A stretch of 64,000 nt of DNA from Pseudomonas muyukensis (GCF_019139535.1 NZ_CP077073.1:4988501-5052500), one strand, 5' to 3'. Counted from the stretch's first letter, positions 9,610 through 19,134 are shown. Numbers and translations are program-made. The notes: generated by a model from the sequence alone, not told the origin.

Positions 9610-9841
9610 GTGAACATCGTTCCTATAGTCGGTGCTGCAAAACTGAATGCCCAATGGGCACACGGGTGCCCAAAAGGCCGCATATTCTCGGGGAATACAC
9701 GGACATTTGCAAATGCCTTTTTCGGCAAGCCCTGGGCCCGCCGTTCAATTCTGCCGGTTTAAGCCGCCGGATGGCGGCCATGTACCCGCCAAAGCGGGGT
9801 CTGGCCAGCCTCCTCTTTATAAGGAAGCCGGCCGGATTGGT

Positions 9842-11218
9842 TTACAGCTTCGGCATGCCGCCGCCTGGCAGCATCCCGCCCAGGCCGCGCATCATCTTGG
9901 CCATGCCGCCCTTGGCGGAGAATTTCTTCATCATCTTCTGCATCTGCTTGTGCTGCTTGATCAGCCGCCCGATGTCCTGCACCTGGGTACCGGAACCCAG
10001 GGCGATGCGGCGCTTGCGTGAACCGCTGATCAGGTCGGGGTCGCGGCGCTCGGCAGGGGTCATGGAGTTGATGATCGCCTCCATCTGCTTGAACTGCTTC
10101 TCGGCCGCGCCCTGGGCATTGCCCATCTGCGACAGGTTGACGCCGCCGATGCTGGGCAGCTTGTCCATCAGGCCGCCGAGGCCGCCCATGTTCTTCATCT
10201 GCTGCAGCTGGTCGCGGAAGTCTTCGAGATCGAAGCCCTTGCCCTTCTTCAGCTTCTTGGCCAGCTTGTCGGCCTTGGCCTTGTCGATGTTCTGCTCGGC
10301 CTGCTCGATCAGGCTGAGTACATCGCCCATGCCGAGGATGCGCGAGGCGATACGGTCGGGGTGGAACGGCTCGAGGGCCTCGGTCTTCTCGCCCATACCG
10401 ATGAACTTGATCGGCTTGCCGGTGATGGCACGCACCGACAGCGCGGCACCGCCACGGGCGTCACCGTCGACCTTGGTCAGCACCACGCCGGTCAACGGCA
10501 GCGCATCACCGAAGGCCTTGGCGGTGTTGGCGGCGTCCTGGCCGGTCATGGCGTCGACCACGAACAGGGTTTCGATCGGCTTGACCGCGGCGTGCAGGGC
10601 CTTGATCTCGTCCATCATGTCGGCATCGACATGCAGGCGACCGGCGGTGTCGACGATGACCACGTCGATGAACTTGAGCTTGGCCTCGCGGATCGCCGCC
10701 TCGGCGATGGCCACCGGCTTCTGGCTGATGTCGGACGGGAAGAAGGTCACGCCGATGTCGTTGGCCAGGGTCTCGAGCTGCTTGATCGCCGCCGGGCGAT
10801 AAACGTCGGCGGACACCACCATCACGCTCTTCTTCTTGCGCTCCTTGAGGTGGCGCGCCAGCTTGCCGGCGGTGGTGGTCTTACCCGCACCTTGCAGACC
10901 GGCCATCAGCACCACGGCAGGCGGCGCGGCGTTGAGTGCCAGCTCTTCGTTGGCCGCGCCCATCAGGCTTTCCAGCTCGGCCTGGACGATCTTCACGAAG
11001 GCCTGGCCCGGGGTCAGGCTGCGCGACACCTCGGTGCCGACCGCACGTTCCTTGATGCTGTTGACGAAATCCTTGACCACCGGCAGGGCGACGTCGGCCT
11101 CGAGCAGGGCCATGCGCACTTCGCGCAACGTGTCCTTGATGTTGTCTTCGGTCAGCTTGGCCTTGCCGGTGACATGGCGCAGCGTCTGTGACAGGCGGTC
11201 GGTCAGGTTTTCGAACAT
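9842..11218 (-). CDS. ffh: Signal recognition particle protein Ffh
   Basis: GTPase that binds 4.5S RNA and signal sequences and delivers nascent membrane proteins to FtsY. The N-terminal helical bundle starts MFENLTDRLSQTLRH. G-domain motifs are visible: G1 GLQGAGKTTTAGKLA, G3 DTAGR and G4 TKVDGDARGGAAL. The C-terminal Met-rich M domain has clusters such as MQKMMKKF and ends in GGMLPGGGMPKL. Length is 458 residues. I reject the in-frame extension to 11347 because it adds 43 residues with no family match. Confidence 0.97.
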   Translation of the reverse strand: MFENLTDRLSQTLRHVTGKAKLTEDNIKDTLREVRMALLEADVALPVVKDFVNSIKERAVGTEVSRSLTPGQAFVKIVQAELESLMGAANEELALNAAPPAVVLMAGLQGAGKTTTAGKLARHLKERKKKSVMVVSADVYRPAAIKQLETLANDIGVTFFPSDISQKPVAIAEAAIREAKLKFIDVVIVDTAGRLHVDADMMDEIKALHAAVKPIETLFVVDAMTGQDAANTAKAFGDALPLTGVVLTKVDGDARGGAALSVRAITGKPIKFIGMGEKTEALEPFHPDRIASRILGMGDVLSLIEQAEQNIDKAKADKLAKKLKKGKGFDLEDFRDQLQQMKNMGGLGGLMDKLPSIGGVNLSQMGNAQGAAEKQFKQMEAIINSMTPAERRDPDLISGSRKRRIALGSGTQVQDIGRLIKQHKQMQKMMKKFSAKGGMAKMMRGLGGMLPGGGMPKL

Positions 11219-11439
11219 GGTGATCCTTACAGGCCCAGTGAAGCCGAGGTTTTTCAGGTGCCCGGGGGAACATGCACACGCGCCGGGCACAGCAAGGCGG
11301 CGATTATAGCGGAGACTGCTGGCGACGCACACCTCGCGCTGGACCACCGGCCGCTTGCCCCGCGATTGATACGCAGTCTTCCTTGCCCACCGCGTTCTAT
11401 GCCAAACTCCGTCCCTTTAGGGCTCGCCTGCCAGGACTT

Positions 11440-12249
11440 ATGTTCTCTTCACCCAGCCTCATCCCCAATCTGCTCGCCGCCTTCCTTTATCTGGCCGCGA
11501 CCGTCTACCAGGCCACCGGCCTGGCCCGTGGCAACCGTGCCGACAAACGGCTGCTCGGCGTGCTCGGCGCCCTGGCGGTGATCGCCCAGGGCGGTGCCCT
11601 GTTCTTCCAGCTGATCACCCCGCTGGGCCTGAGCCTGGATTTCTTCAGCGCCGCCAGCCTGATCGCCGCAGCGGTCATCGGCCTGACCCTGATCGCCTGC
11701 CTGAGCATTCCGGTGGAAAACCTGCTGGTGCTGCTGTTCCCGCTCGGCGCCGTCACTGCGCTGCTGGCGCAGTTCGCCCCGCCCGGCACGGTGCCGTTGA
11801 TCAACGAAGAGCCCGGTATCCTCGCGCATATCCTGCTGTCGATCCTGGCCTACGGGCTGTTCACCATCGCCGTGTTCCAGGCGCTGCTGCTGCTGTTGCA
11901 GGACCGTCAGCTGAAGAACAAGCACCCATCCGGGATGATCCGCAACTTCCCACCGCTGCAAACCATGGAGAGCCTGCTGTTCGGCTTCCTCTGGGCCGGC
12001 TGGGGCCTGCTGTCGCTGTCGCTGGTCTCCGGCTGGCTGTTCCTCGACAACCTGTTCGCCCAGCACCTGGTGCACAAGACCCTGCTGGCCTGCGTGGCCT
12101 GGGTGGTGTTCAGCGTGCTGCTGTGGGGCCGCACCCGCCTCGGCTGGCGTGGCCACAAGGCCATCCGCTGGACCCTGGCCGGCTTCTGCCTGCTGATGCT
12201 GGCCTATTTCGGCAGCAAGCTGGTCCGCGAATTCATCCTGCATATCTGA
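11440..12249 (+). CDS. YpjD-like inner membrane protein (CcsA/cytochrome c assembly family)
   Basis: Integral membrane protein of 269 residues with about eight hydrophobic segments, resembling the CcsA/ResC-type cytochrome c assembly family and E. coli YpjD. The conserved stretch HILLSILAYGLFTIA lies near residues 128-142. The role of YpjD-type proteins is not settled. The start is the ATG at 11440 with AGGA upstream; the frame extends further upstream without family match. It is divergent from ffh and 9 bp ahead of the CorC-like gene, so the two are co-expressed. Confidence 0.85.
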   Translation: MFSSPSLIPNLLAAFLYLAATVYQATGLARGNRADKRLLGVLGALAVIAQGGALFFQLITPLGLSLDFFSAASLIAAAVIGLTLIACLSIPVENLLVLLFPLGAVTALLAQFAPPGTVPLINEEPGILAHILLSILAYGLFTIAVFQALLLLLQDRQLKNKHPSGMIRNFPPLQTMESLLFGFLWAGWGLLSLSLVSGWLFLDNLFAQHLVHKTLLACVAWVVFSVLLWGRTRLGWRGHKAIRWTLAGFCLLMLAYFGSKLVREFILHI

Positions 12250-12258
12250 CGACCCGCC

Positions 12259-13446
12259 ATGGACAGCCTGCCGTACGCCCCGCTGCTCGGCATCATCGCA
12301 CTGGCGCTGTTGTGGGCGGCGCTGTTCACCGCGGTGGACGCCGCCCGCCAGCAGCTCAATGGCCATGGCGAGCCTGCCCTGCCCAGCCAGGGCCTGGTGC
12401 TCGGCGCCAGCCTCGGCAAGCTGCTGGTGCTGGGCCTGGCCTGCCTGATTGGCCAACGCCTGAACGGTGAACACGGTTTCTGGCTGGCCGGCCTGGGCGC
12501 CGCGCTGGGCCTGCTGGTGCTCGCCGAGTACCTGCCGCGACGCCTGGCCCGGCGCAGCCCGCAGGCTTTCCTCAGCCTCGGCGCTAGCCTGCTCAGACTG
12601 CCCCTGGCCCTGCTGCAACCCTTGGGTTGCGCCCTTGACGGCGGCGCCCGGCTGATCCTGCGCCCGTTCCGCGTGCAGGCCACCGCCGTGGCCCTGCACC
12701 CCCAACAGGAGGCGCCCTACGATGAGGACGCGCCCGCTGACAATGGCCGCCATGGCCTGCTCGAAGGCTTGCAGGCGCTGGACAAGATTACCGTCAACGA
12801 CATTCTGGTGCCGCGCAACGAAGTCGACGGCATCAACCTCGACGAGCCCATCGAGCGCATCGTCGAGCAGTTGATCGTCAGCCGCCATACCCGCCTGCCG
12901 GTCTACCACAACGACATCAACCAGGTCGAAGCGGTGCTCAACACCAAGCTGATCAGCCACTTGCTGCCACGCGCCGAGCTGACCCCGGACACCCTGCGGG
13001 CGGCCTGCTACGAACCCTACTTCGTGCCCGAGAGCACCCCGCTGCACCTGCAGTTGCTGAATTTCCACAAGCAGCAACGGCGCATGGGCGTGGTGGTGGA
13101 CGAGTACGGCGAGGTGCTGGGCATCGTCACCCTGGAGGACATCCTCGAGGAAATCGTTGGCGAGTTCGAGGACGAACAGAGCCTGGACAACCCCCACGTC
13201 CATCCCCAGGTGGATGGCCGCTTCATCATCGAAGGCACCGCCTCGCTGCGGGAAATCAACCGTACGCTGGGCTGGCACCTGCCCTGCGATGGCGGCCCGA
13301 AGACCCTGAACGGCCTGGTCACCGAAGCCCTGGAAAGCATTCCAGCCAGCGCGGTTTGCCTGAGAATTGGCAGATATCGGCTGGAAATCCTCGAAACCGA
13401 GGATAATTGTGCAAGCAAGGTACTGGTCTGGACAGTAGCTCGATAG
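12259..13446 (+). CDS. CNNM/CorC-type transporter (HlyC/CorC family)
   Basis: 395-residue membrane protein. The N-terminal hydrophobic domain is of the DUF21/CNNM type (about residues 1-150). Two CBS domains follow (for example VNDILVPRNEVDGI and RRMGVVVDEYGEVLGIVTLE). A C-terminal CorC_HlyC domain contains FIIEGTASLREINRTLGWHLP. Members are linked to Mg2+/Co2+ efflux or homeostasis; the substrate here is inferred from family only. It follows the YpjD-like gene by 9 bp, an arrangement seen next to ffh in other gammaproteobacteria. Confidence 0.9.
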   Translation: MDSLPYAPLLGIIALALLWAALFTAVDAARQQLNGHGEPALPSQGLVLGASLGKLLVLGLACLIGQRLNGEHGFWLAGLGAALGLLVLAEYLPRRLARRSPQAFLSLGASLLRLPLALLQPLGCALDGGARLILRPFRVQATAVALHPQQEAPYDEDAPADNGRHGLLEGLQALDKITVNDILVPRNEVDGINLDEPIERIVEQLIVSRHTRLPVYHNDINQVEAVLNTKLISHLLPRAELTPDTLRAACYEPYFVPESTPLHLQLLNFHKQQRRMGVVVDEYGEVLGIVTLEDILEEIVGEFEDEQSLDNPHVHPQVDGRFIIEGTASLREINRTLGWHLPCDGGPKTLNGLVTEALESIPASAVCLRIGRYRLEILETEDNCASKVLVWTVAR

Positions 13447-13688
13447 CTATACTCGGACCACGCTTACCCAGCCCTGCCGTCCCGCCTGCTACCCGCACCC
13501 GGCGCTCCACGGCCAGTGCGCATCACTGACACGCCCCGCGGCCCTGCTTCAACACCCCGAACAGCGCCCGCTCCCACCTATCCCCTGGGCTATCGTCAGT
13601 GACGCGACTCATAACAATTCGCTCCGGCTCCCGTGTGCCTGTCACATGGGCCGTGCCCCATGGAGCAACGACTGTCAGGGACCTTCGC

Positions 13689-14993
13689 ATGACTACCAGC
13701 AGCACTTACGCCGAACCTGCCACGGCGGCCCCGGCCAACTCGCCTGCCCGGGTGGCCACCGCCAGCTTCATCGGCACCGCCATCGAGTTCTACGATTTCT
13801 ATGTCTACGCCACCGCCGCCGCGCTGGTGATCGGCCCGGTGTTCTTCCCCTCCGGGTCCGGCACCGCGCAGATGCTCGCGGCGTTCCTCACCTTCGGCAT
13901 CGCCTTCCTCGCCCGGCCCCTGGGCTCGGCGCTGTTCGGCCACTTCGGCGACCGCATCGGGCGCAAGTCGACCCTGGTGGCCTCGCTGCTGCTGATGGGC
14001 GTGTCCACCACGCTGATCGGCGTGCTGCCCGGCTACGACAGCATCGGCGTATGGGCGCCGATCCTGCTCTGCCTGCTGCGCTTCGGCCAGGGCCTGGGGC
14101 TGGGTGGCGAATGGGGTGGCGCGGCGCTGCTGGCCACCGAGAACGCCCCCGAGGGCAAGCGCGCCTGGTTCGGCATGTTCCCGCAGCTCGGCCCTTCGAT
14201 CGGTTTTCTCGCCGCCAATGGCCTGTTCCTGACCTTGGCGCTGCTGCTCAGCGACGAGCAGTTCCGTGAGTGGGGCTGGCGTGTGCCGTTCCTGCTCAGC
14301 GCCGCGTTGGTGCTGGTGGGGCTGTATGTACGCCTGAAACTGGAGGAAAGCCCGGTGTTCGCCAAGGCGGTCGCTCGTCATGAACGGGTGAAGATGCCCG
14401 TGGTCGACCTGTTCGCCCGCTACTGGCTGCCGACCCTGCTCGGCGCCGCGGCAATGGTGGTGTGCTACGCGCTGTTCTACATCTCCACGGTGTTTTCGCT
14501 GAGCTATGGCGTGACCACGCTGGGTTACAGCCGCGAGACCTTCCTCGGCCTGCTGTGCTTTGCCGTGGTCTTCATGGCCCTGGCCACGCCGCTGTCAGCC
14601 TGGCTCAGCGACCGTTACGGGCGCAAGCCGGTGTTGATCGTCGGCGGCCTGCTGGCGATCGCCTCGGGCTTTACCATGGAGCCGTTGCTGACTTCGGGTT
14701 CGACCACCGGCGTGGCGCTGTTCCTGGCGATCGAGCTGTTCCTGATGGGGGTGACCTTCGCGCCCATGGGCGCGTTGCTGCCGGAGCTGTTCCCGACCCA
14801 TGTGCGCTACACCGGTGCCTCGGCGGCGTACAACCTGGGCGGAATCGTCGGCGCCTCGGCGGCACCGTTCTTTGCCCAGAAGCTGGTGAGCATGGGCGGG
14901 TTGAGCTGGGTGGGGGGGTATGTGTCGGTGGCGGCGGTGATCAGCCTGATTGCTGTGTTATGCCTTAAAGAGACTCGTGATACCGCGCTTTGA
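13689..14993 (+). CDS. MFS transporter, metabolite:H+ symporter (MHS) family
   Basis: 434-residue, 12-helix permease. MHS signatures: ATASFIGTAIEFYDFYVY at the first helix, the MFS loop motif GHFGDRIGRKSTL between helices 2 and 3, and GLGLGGEWGGAALL in helix 4. Relatives move organic acids or osmolytes with protons; the substrate here cannot be read. The ATG at 13689 precedes MTTSSTYAEP; the frame is open back to 13599 but that part shows no family features. About 240 bp upstream hold no other gene that I can support. Confidence 0.9.
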   Translation: MTTSSTYAEPATAAPANSPARVATASFIGTAIEFYDFYVYATAAALVIGPVFFPSGSGTAQMLAAFLTFGIAFLARPLGSALFGHFGDRIGRKSTLVASLLLMGVSTTLIGVLPGYDSIGVWAPILLCLLRFGQGLGLGGEWGGAALLATENAPEGKRAWFGMFPQLGPSIGFLAANGLFLTLALLLSDEQFREWGWRVPFLLSAALVLVGLYVRLKLEESPVFAKAVARHERVKMPVVDLFARYWLPTLLGAAAMVVCYALFYISTVFSLSYGVTTLGYSRETFLGLLCFAVVFMALATPLSAWLSDRYGRKPVLIVGGLLAIASGFTMEPLLTSGSTTGVALFLAIELFLMGVTFAPMGALLPELFPTHVRYTGASAAYNLGGIVGASAAPFFAQKLVSMGGLSWVGGYVSVAAVISLIAVLCLKETRDTAL

Positions 14994-14998
14994 CCCCT

Positions 14999-15102
14999 GG
15001 GGCTGCTCTGCAGCCCAATCGCGACACAAGGCCGCTCCTACAAGGGTGATGCGATCCCTGTGGAGCGGCCTTCGCGAAAGGGGCGCGAAGCGCCCCCAGC
15101 AG
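14999..15102. repeat. BIME, family 2 (inverted REP pair)
   Basis: Two inverted copies of the REP around GGCCGCTCC / GGAGCGGCC, with TCGCGACACAAGG in the left arm and TTCGCGAAAGGGGCGC in the right. It fills the gap between the convergent MHS transporter and purT and may stabilise or terminate both transcripts. Confidence 0.8.
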
Positions 15103-15106
15103 CAGA

Positions 15107-16288
15107 TCAGAACTCGACCTTGACCGCCTGCGAAGCGCGGGTCGCCTTGGCTCGCGCGGCCTCGACCGACGCGTCGCGCGCCAGGCACACGCCCATGCGG
15201 CGCGTGCCATTGATTTCGGGCTTGCCGAACAGGCGGATGGCGGTGTCCGGTTCGCTCAGCGCCGCACCGAGGTTGGCGAAGCGGGTCTGCTGCGACTGGC
15301 CTTCAGGCAGGATCACCGCCGAGGCCGATGGACCGAACTGGCGCACCACCGGGATCGGCAGGCCAAGAATCGCCCGGGCATGCAGGGCGAACTGCGACAG
15401 GTCCTGGGAAATCAGGGTCACCAGGCCGGTGTCGTGCGGGCGCGGCGATACTTCGCTGAACCACACCTGGTCGCCCTTGACGAACAGTTCCACGCCAAAC
15501 AGGCCACGCCCGCCCAGGGCGTCGGTGACCGCCTGGGCCACCCGCTGCGACTCGGCCAGGGCCTTCGGGCTCATGGCCTGTGGCTGCCAGGACTCCTGGT
15601 AGTCGCCCTTCTCCTGGCGATGACCGACCGGGGCGAGGAAGGTAGTGCCGCCGACATGGCGCACGGTCAGCAGGGTGATTTCGTACTCGAAATCGATGAA
15701 GCCCTCGATGATCACCCGGCCCTTGCCGGCGCGACCGCCCTCCTGGGCATAGTCCCAGGCCTTGCGCAGGTCATCGGTGCTGCGCAGCAGGCTCTGGCCC
15801 TTGCCCGACGAACTCATCACCGGCTTGACCACGCAGGGGTAGCCCAGGTCCGCGACCGCCTTGCTGTAGTCCTCGAAGGTATCGGCGAAATGGTACGGCG
15901 AGGTCGGCAGGTCCAGCTCTTCGGCAGCCAGGCGGCGGATGCCTTCGCGGTTCATGGTCAGCTGGGTGGCGCGGGCGGTGGGCACCACGTTGAAACCCTC
16001 GCTTTCCAGCTCGACCAGGGTGGCAGTGGCGATGGCTTCGATCTCGGGGACGATGTAATGCGGCTGCTCCGCCTCGATCACCGCACGCAGGGCAACCCCA
16101 TCGAGCATGTTGATCACGTGGCTGCGGTGCGCGACCTGCATGGCCGGGGCATTGGCGTAGCGGTCCACGGCGATCACCTCGACGCCCAGGCGCTGCAACT
16201 CGATCACCACTTCCTTGCCCAGCTCGCCGCAGCCGCACAGCAGTACACGGGTCGCGGTGGGCGACAATGGGGTTCCGATACGGGTCAT
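15107..16288 (-). CDS. purT: Formate-dependent phosphoribosylglycinamide formyltransferase
   Basis: ATP-grasp enzyme that uses formate and ATP to formylate GAR, a folate-independent alternative to PurN in purine synthesis. The 393 residues begin with a PreATP-grasp domain ([17 protein letters not shown] near residue 15). The ATP-grasp core contains [16 protein letters not shown], and [10 protein letters not shown] carries the Mg-binding Glu. The length is typical. It is on the same strand as the VUT gene 74 bp upstream. purL in the same window serves the next step. Confidence 0.96.
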   Translation of the reverse strand: MTRIGTPLSPTATRVLLCGCGELGKEVVIELQRLGVEVIAVDRYANAPAMQVAHRSHVINMLDGVALRAVIEAEQPHYIVPEIEAIATATLVELESEGFNVVPTARATQLTMNREGIRRLAAEELDLPTSPYHFADTFEDYSKAVADLGYPCVVKPVMSSSGKGQSLLRSTDDLRKAWDYAQEGGRAGKGRVIIEGFIDFEYEITLLTVRHVGGTTFLAPVGHRQEKGDYQESWQPQAMSPKALAESQRVAQAVTDALGGRGLFGVELFVKGDQVWFSEVSPRPHDTGLVTLISQDLSQFALHARAILGLPIPVVRQFGPSASAVILPEGQSQQTRFANLGAALSEPDTAIRLFGKPEINGTRRMGVCLARDASVEAARAKATRASQAVKVEF

Positions 16289-16362
16289 TTCAGGTCCTCG
16301 AAGGCGTCCGGGGCCGCGCCACGCTGGCTGCCGCCCGCTGAAAAATGGACCGCCATTCTACA

Positions 16363-16830
16363 TCAGGATGCCGCCAGCGCGCGCCGTGCGCGCCAGGCCA
16401 TGATCAGCCACACCACGGTGACCCCGGCGAACTTCGAGGCCAGGGCGGTACCGATCACCGCCGGGGTCAGCGCGCCGATCATGCCGAAGAAGATGAAGGT
16501 ATCCACCGGGATGCTCAGCGCCGAGCTCAGCCACAGGCGATCCCGCAAGGGGCGACGGGTGATGCTGAACACCAGCCAGTCGATCAGCTCGGAAACGAAG
16601 AACGCCGTGGCGCTGGCCAGGGCGATGGCGGGCTCCGAGGTGGCGTAGGAAAGTACCAGCGCCACCAGCATCGCCAACAGCGCGCCATGGCCGTAGCGGG
16701 TCTGCACCATGTCGCGCAGGATGAACACCAGGCCGCCCCAGGCGGACCAGATCACGTCCAGGTGCGGCGCGCTGGAGAAGGCGTAGTTGATCAGCACCAC
16801 GCTGCTGATGTAGGCGATGAGATAGAACAT
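16363..16830 (-). CDS. VUT-family integral membrane protein
   Basis: 155-residue hydrophobic protein with about five membrane segments. The signature SATAFFVSELIDWLVF and a later IPVDTFIFFGMIG resemble the VUT/YhhQ family (putative queuosine-precursor transporters). It is shorter than E. coli YhhQ (about 220 residues), so transport of preQ0 or preQ1 is only a possibility. It sits between purT and a MITE-like element; the upstream 80 bp before the element should hold any promoter. Confidence 0.75.
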   Translation of the reverse strand: MFYLIAYISSVVLINYAFSSAPHLDVIWSAWGGLVFILRDMVQTRYGHGALLAMLVALVLSYATSEPAIALASATAFFVSELIDWLVFSITRRPLRDRLWLSSALSIPVDTFIFFGMIGALTPAVIGTALASKFAGVTVVWLIMAWRARRALAAS

Positions 16831-16912
16831 GGTCTGGGTATTCAGGTGGGCAAGCCGATCAGAGTAGCGTCGGGCCTGCCACTGGACAAGCCCGCGCGCC
16901 CTTGCTGGCGCC

Positions 16913-17056
16913 TAGGCTCTGTACGACAAGCCTTGATACTCGTTCATGCTGCGTTGAAAACCGCCTCGCAATGCTCATGTACGCCAGTACACTGCGCTTG
17001 CTCGGCTGTTTTCGCCTTGCCTGACCTTCGTCTCAAGACTTTTCATACAGAGCCTA
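16913..17056. mobile_element. MITE-like element, copy 1
   Basis: 144-bp non-coding element with imperfect terminal inverted repeats of about 25 bp: left TAGGCTCTGTACGACAAG, right (reverse complement) TAGGCTCTGTATGAAAAG. CTAG is present on both sides of GCTCTG...CAGAGC, as expected for a 4-bp target duplication. The interior (GCTGTTTTCGCCTTGCCTGA and flanks) recurs at 26429-26586. No transposase is encoded, so it would be mobilised in trans. Its right end runs into the DUF1289 gene. Confidence 0.75.
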
Positions 17057-17240
17057 GTATCAAGCCAGCGGCGACCGCACGCTCGTGGCAAAGCTTGAGC
17101 ACGGCGCGACGTTGCGTATTGTCCATGCGCCCCCAACGGCTGATCTCGTCCACCGTGCGTTGGCACCCGGTGCAGATATCCTGCTCGTCCAGCGCGCAGA
17201 TGCTGACGCAGGGCGAGGCCACGGGCCGTTCGTCAGTCAT
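17043..17240 (-). CDS. DUF1289 domain protein with MITE-derived C-terminus
   Basis: Small protein of 65 residues. The cysteine pattern [21 protein letters not shown] at about residues 9-29 (four Cys, probably metal binding) and the following [10 protein letters not shown] are typical of DUF1289, whose function is not established. The start ATG at 17240 overlaps the stop of the carbonic anhydrase gene by 8 bp, indicating translational coupling. The last four codons and the TGA stop (17043-17057) lie in the terminal repeat of the adjacent MITE-like element, so the native C-terminus has been replaced or trimmed. Confidence 0.85.
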   Translation of the reverse strand: MTDERPVASPCVSICALDEQDICTGCQRTVDEISRWGRMDNTQRRAVLKLCHERAVAAGLILGSV

Positions 17241-17757
17241 CGTCGCCCACCAACTCGCGGGCATAACGCTGGGCGTTGTGCACGTAATGGGCGGCGCTGG
17301 CCTCGAGCATGCGCTTTTGCTGCTCGGTCAGCTCGCGCACCACCTTGCCCGGCGAGCCCATCACCAGCGAACCATCGGGGATTTCCTTGCCCTCGGCGAT
17401 CAGCGCGTTGGCGCCAATGATGCAGTGCTTGCCGATGCGCGCACCGTTGAGGATCACCGCATTGATGCCGATCAGGCTGTAGTCGCCCACGTCGCAGCCA
17501 TGCAGCATGGCGTTATGGCCGATGGTCACGCCCTTGCCGATGTTCAGCGGCGAGCCCATGTCGGTGTGCATCACCGTACCGTCCTGGACGTTGCTGTCCT
17601 CGCCGATGTCGATCAGCTCGTTGTCGCCGCGCAGCACCGCGCCGAACCACACGCTGGCACGGGCCTGCAGGCGCACCTTGCCGATCAGCGTGGCATTGGG
17701 CGCAGCCCAGCTGGTGGGGTGGGTCTCGACGCGCAGGTCGCCCAGGCGGTATTTCAT
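17233..17757 (-). CDS. Gamma-class carbonic anhydrase-like hexapeptide protein
   Basis: 174-residue left-handed beta-helix protein of the gamma-carbonic anhydrase/PaaY/CaiE group. The hexapeptide pattern runs through the middle ([29 protein letters not shown]). The three metal-binding histidines of the family appear in VMHTD and [10 protein letters not shown]-terminal helix follows. Activity could be CO2 hydration or a thioesterase-like role; the sequence does not separate these. It overlaps the DUF1289 gene start. Confidence 0.88.
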   Translation of the reverse strand: MKYRLGDLRVETHPTSWAAPNATLIGKVRLQARASVWFGAVLRGDNELIDIGEDSNVQDGTVMHTDMGSPLNIGKGVTIGHNAMLHGCDVGDYSLIGINAVILNGARIGKHCIIGANALIAEGKEIPDGSLVMGSPGKVVRELTEQQKRMLEASAAHYVHNAQRYARELVGDDD

Positions 17758-17776
17758 GTCTCGCTCCTCACGGTAT

Positions 17777-17796
17777 AAGGCTTTTCATACAGAGCC
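17777..17796. repeat. Solo terminal repeat of the MITE-like element
   Basis: 20 bp (AAGGCTTTTCATACAGAGCC) identical, as reverse complement, to the left end of MITE copy 2 at 26431-26450. No second end or interior is present nearby. It lies in the 66-bp gap between the Nudix gene and the carbonic anhydrase gene and looks like a deletion remnant or a transposition scar. Confidence 0.75.
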
Positions 17797-17823
17797 CAAG
17801 GCCAGTGGCGGGGTCGGCCCCGC

Positions 17824-18423
17824 TCAGTACTTGATGAAACGCTCGGGGGGTTGGTGCAGGCTGATGCCGGCATCGAACAACAGGTTGACCAGCTCGACGA
17901 TCATGATCGCCGACAGCCCCCAGATCTTGTAGTCGCCGTAACGGTAGCTGGGCACATACCAACTGCGGCCCTGGTAGTCGATACGGTGGGTGTGGTCGCG
18001 TGGGTCCTGGCGGAAGAAGGCCAGCGGCACGCTGAAGACTGCGGCGATTTCCGCATCGTTGGCGCGGTACTCGACGTAGTCGGGGATCAAGCCGACGAAC
18101 GGTGTCACCTTCAGCCCATGCAAGGACACCAGCGGGCTGAGCGGCCCGACCACCTCGACCAGCCCAGGCGGCAGGCCGATTTCCTCCTCGGCCTCGCGCA
18201 GGGCGGTGAACACCAGGTCTGGGTCCTCCGGGTCGCGCCGGCCACCGGGGAAGGCTACTTCGCCACCATGGGTGGACAGCCCCTTGGCGCGCAAGGTCAG
18301 GACCAGCTCGGGCTCTTCGCTGCGGGTAATGGGCAGCAGCACCGCCGCTTCGGGGAAACGGCGGTCCGTCTCCAGTGACGCGGGGGTATGGTTGCTCATT
18401 CGGCGAAGAAGCTCGTCCAGCAT
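17824..18423 (-). CDS. CoA pyrophosphatase-type Nudix hydrolase
   Basis: Predicted to cleave CoA and its derivatives to 4'-phosphopantetheine and 3',5'-ADP, or a related dinucleoside substrate. 199 residues. The Nudix box starts at about residue 68 (GGRRDPED..., with REAEEEIGL at its end). It is preceded by LRAKGLSTHGGEVAFPGG, the extra motif that marks the CoA-pyrophosphatase subfamily. The ATG at 18423 begins MLDELLRRM; longer in-frame extensions to 18654 have no family match. Divergent from the zinc-ribbon Nudix gene at 18560. Confidence 0.88.
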   Translation of the reverse strand: MLDELLRRMSNHTPASLETDRRFPEAAVLLPITRSEEPELVLTLRAKGLSTHGGEVAFPGGRRDPEDPDLVFTALREAEEEIGLPPGLVEVVGPLSPLVSLHGLKVTPFVGLIPDYVEYRANDAEIAAVFSVPLAFFRQDPRDHTHRIDYQGRSWYVPSYRYGDYKIWGLSAIMIVELVNLLFDAGISLHQPPERFIKY

Positions 18424-18559
18424 TACGCACTCTCGATTCCAAGGCCTGCCCTGCATGATGCACCAAAGCCGCAAGGCACCCAAGCCCCGACCGGGGGGCG
18501 CTTGCGGTGGCCAGGCCGGGCGCGCCAAGATAGCCCGACCCCACAGGAATGAATAAAGC

Positions 18560-19114
18560 ATGAAATTCTGCAGCGCGTGCGGCCAACCGGTCACCCAGCG
18601 GATCCCCGAAGGCGACAGCCGCCTGCGGTATGTCTGCGACCACTGCCAGACCATCCATTACCAGAACCCCAACATCGTCGCCGGGGTACTGCCCACCTGG
18701 GGCAGCCAGGTGCTCCTGTGCCGGCGCGCCATCGAGCCACGCCGCGGCTTCTGGACCCTGCCCGCCGGTTTCATGGAGAACGGCGAGACCCTGGAACAGG
18801 CCGCCCGTCGCGAAACCGTCGAGGAAGCCTGCGCCCGGGTCGCTGAAACGCACCTGTACCAGCTGTTCGATCTGCCGCACATCAACCAGGTGCACGTGTT
18901 CTTCCGCGCCGAACTCAGCGACCTGGACTTCGCCATCGGCGTCGAGAGCCTGGAGGTGCGCTTGTTCGAGGAACAGCAGATCCCGTGGGCCGAGCTGGCT
19001 TTCCGCACCGTCACACGCACACTAGAATGCTATTATCGCGACCGCATCAGGCAGCACTACCCGATTGGCCATGAATACCTGCCGCCGATGAACGTCGCGT
19101 CGTCCACCACCTAA
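18560..19114 (+). CDS. Nudix hydrolase with N-terminal zinc ribbon
   Basis: 184 residues. An N-terminal zinc ribbon CSACG...CDHC at residues 4-30 is followed by a Nudix domain with the box GFMENGETLEQAARRETVEEA. This two-part layout resembles the C-terminal half of NADH pyrophosphatase NudC but lacks the large N-terminal domain, so the substrate (NADH, ADP-ribose or other) is open. The following L,D-transpeptidase gene starts 20 bp downstream and probably shares the transcript. Confidence 0.88.
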   Translation: MKFCSACGQPVTQRIPEGDSRLRYVCDHCQTIHYQNPNIVAGVLPTWGSQVLLCRRAIEPRRGFWTLPAGFMENGETLEQAARRETVEEACARVAETHLYQLFDLPHINQVHVFFRAELSDLDFAIGVESLEVRLFEEQQIPWAELAFRTVTRTLECYYRDRIRQHYPIGHEYLPPMNVASSTT

Positions 19115-19134
19115 GTTTTCAGGGATACGGTTTC

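Noticed and set aside
13447..13688. Small genes between the CorC-like and MHS transporter genes
   Set aside because: Short frames exist on both strands but lack a ribosome site, a codon pattern or a family match. I see nothing else in this gap.
16831..16912. preQ1 riboswitch in front of the VUT-family gene
   Set aside because: The 82 bp show no recognisable preQ1-I pseudoknot or A-rich tail, and the region is interrupted by the MITE.
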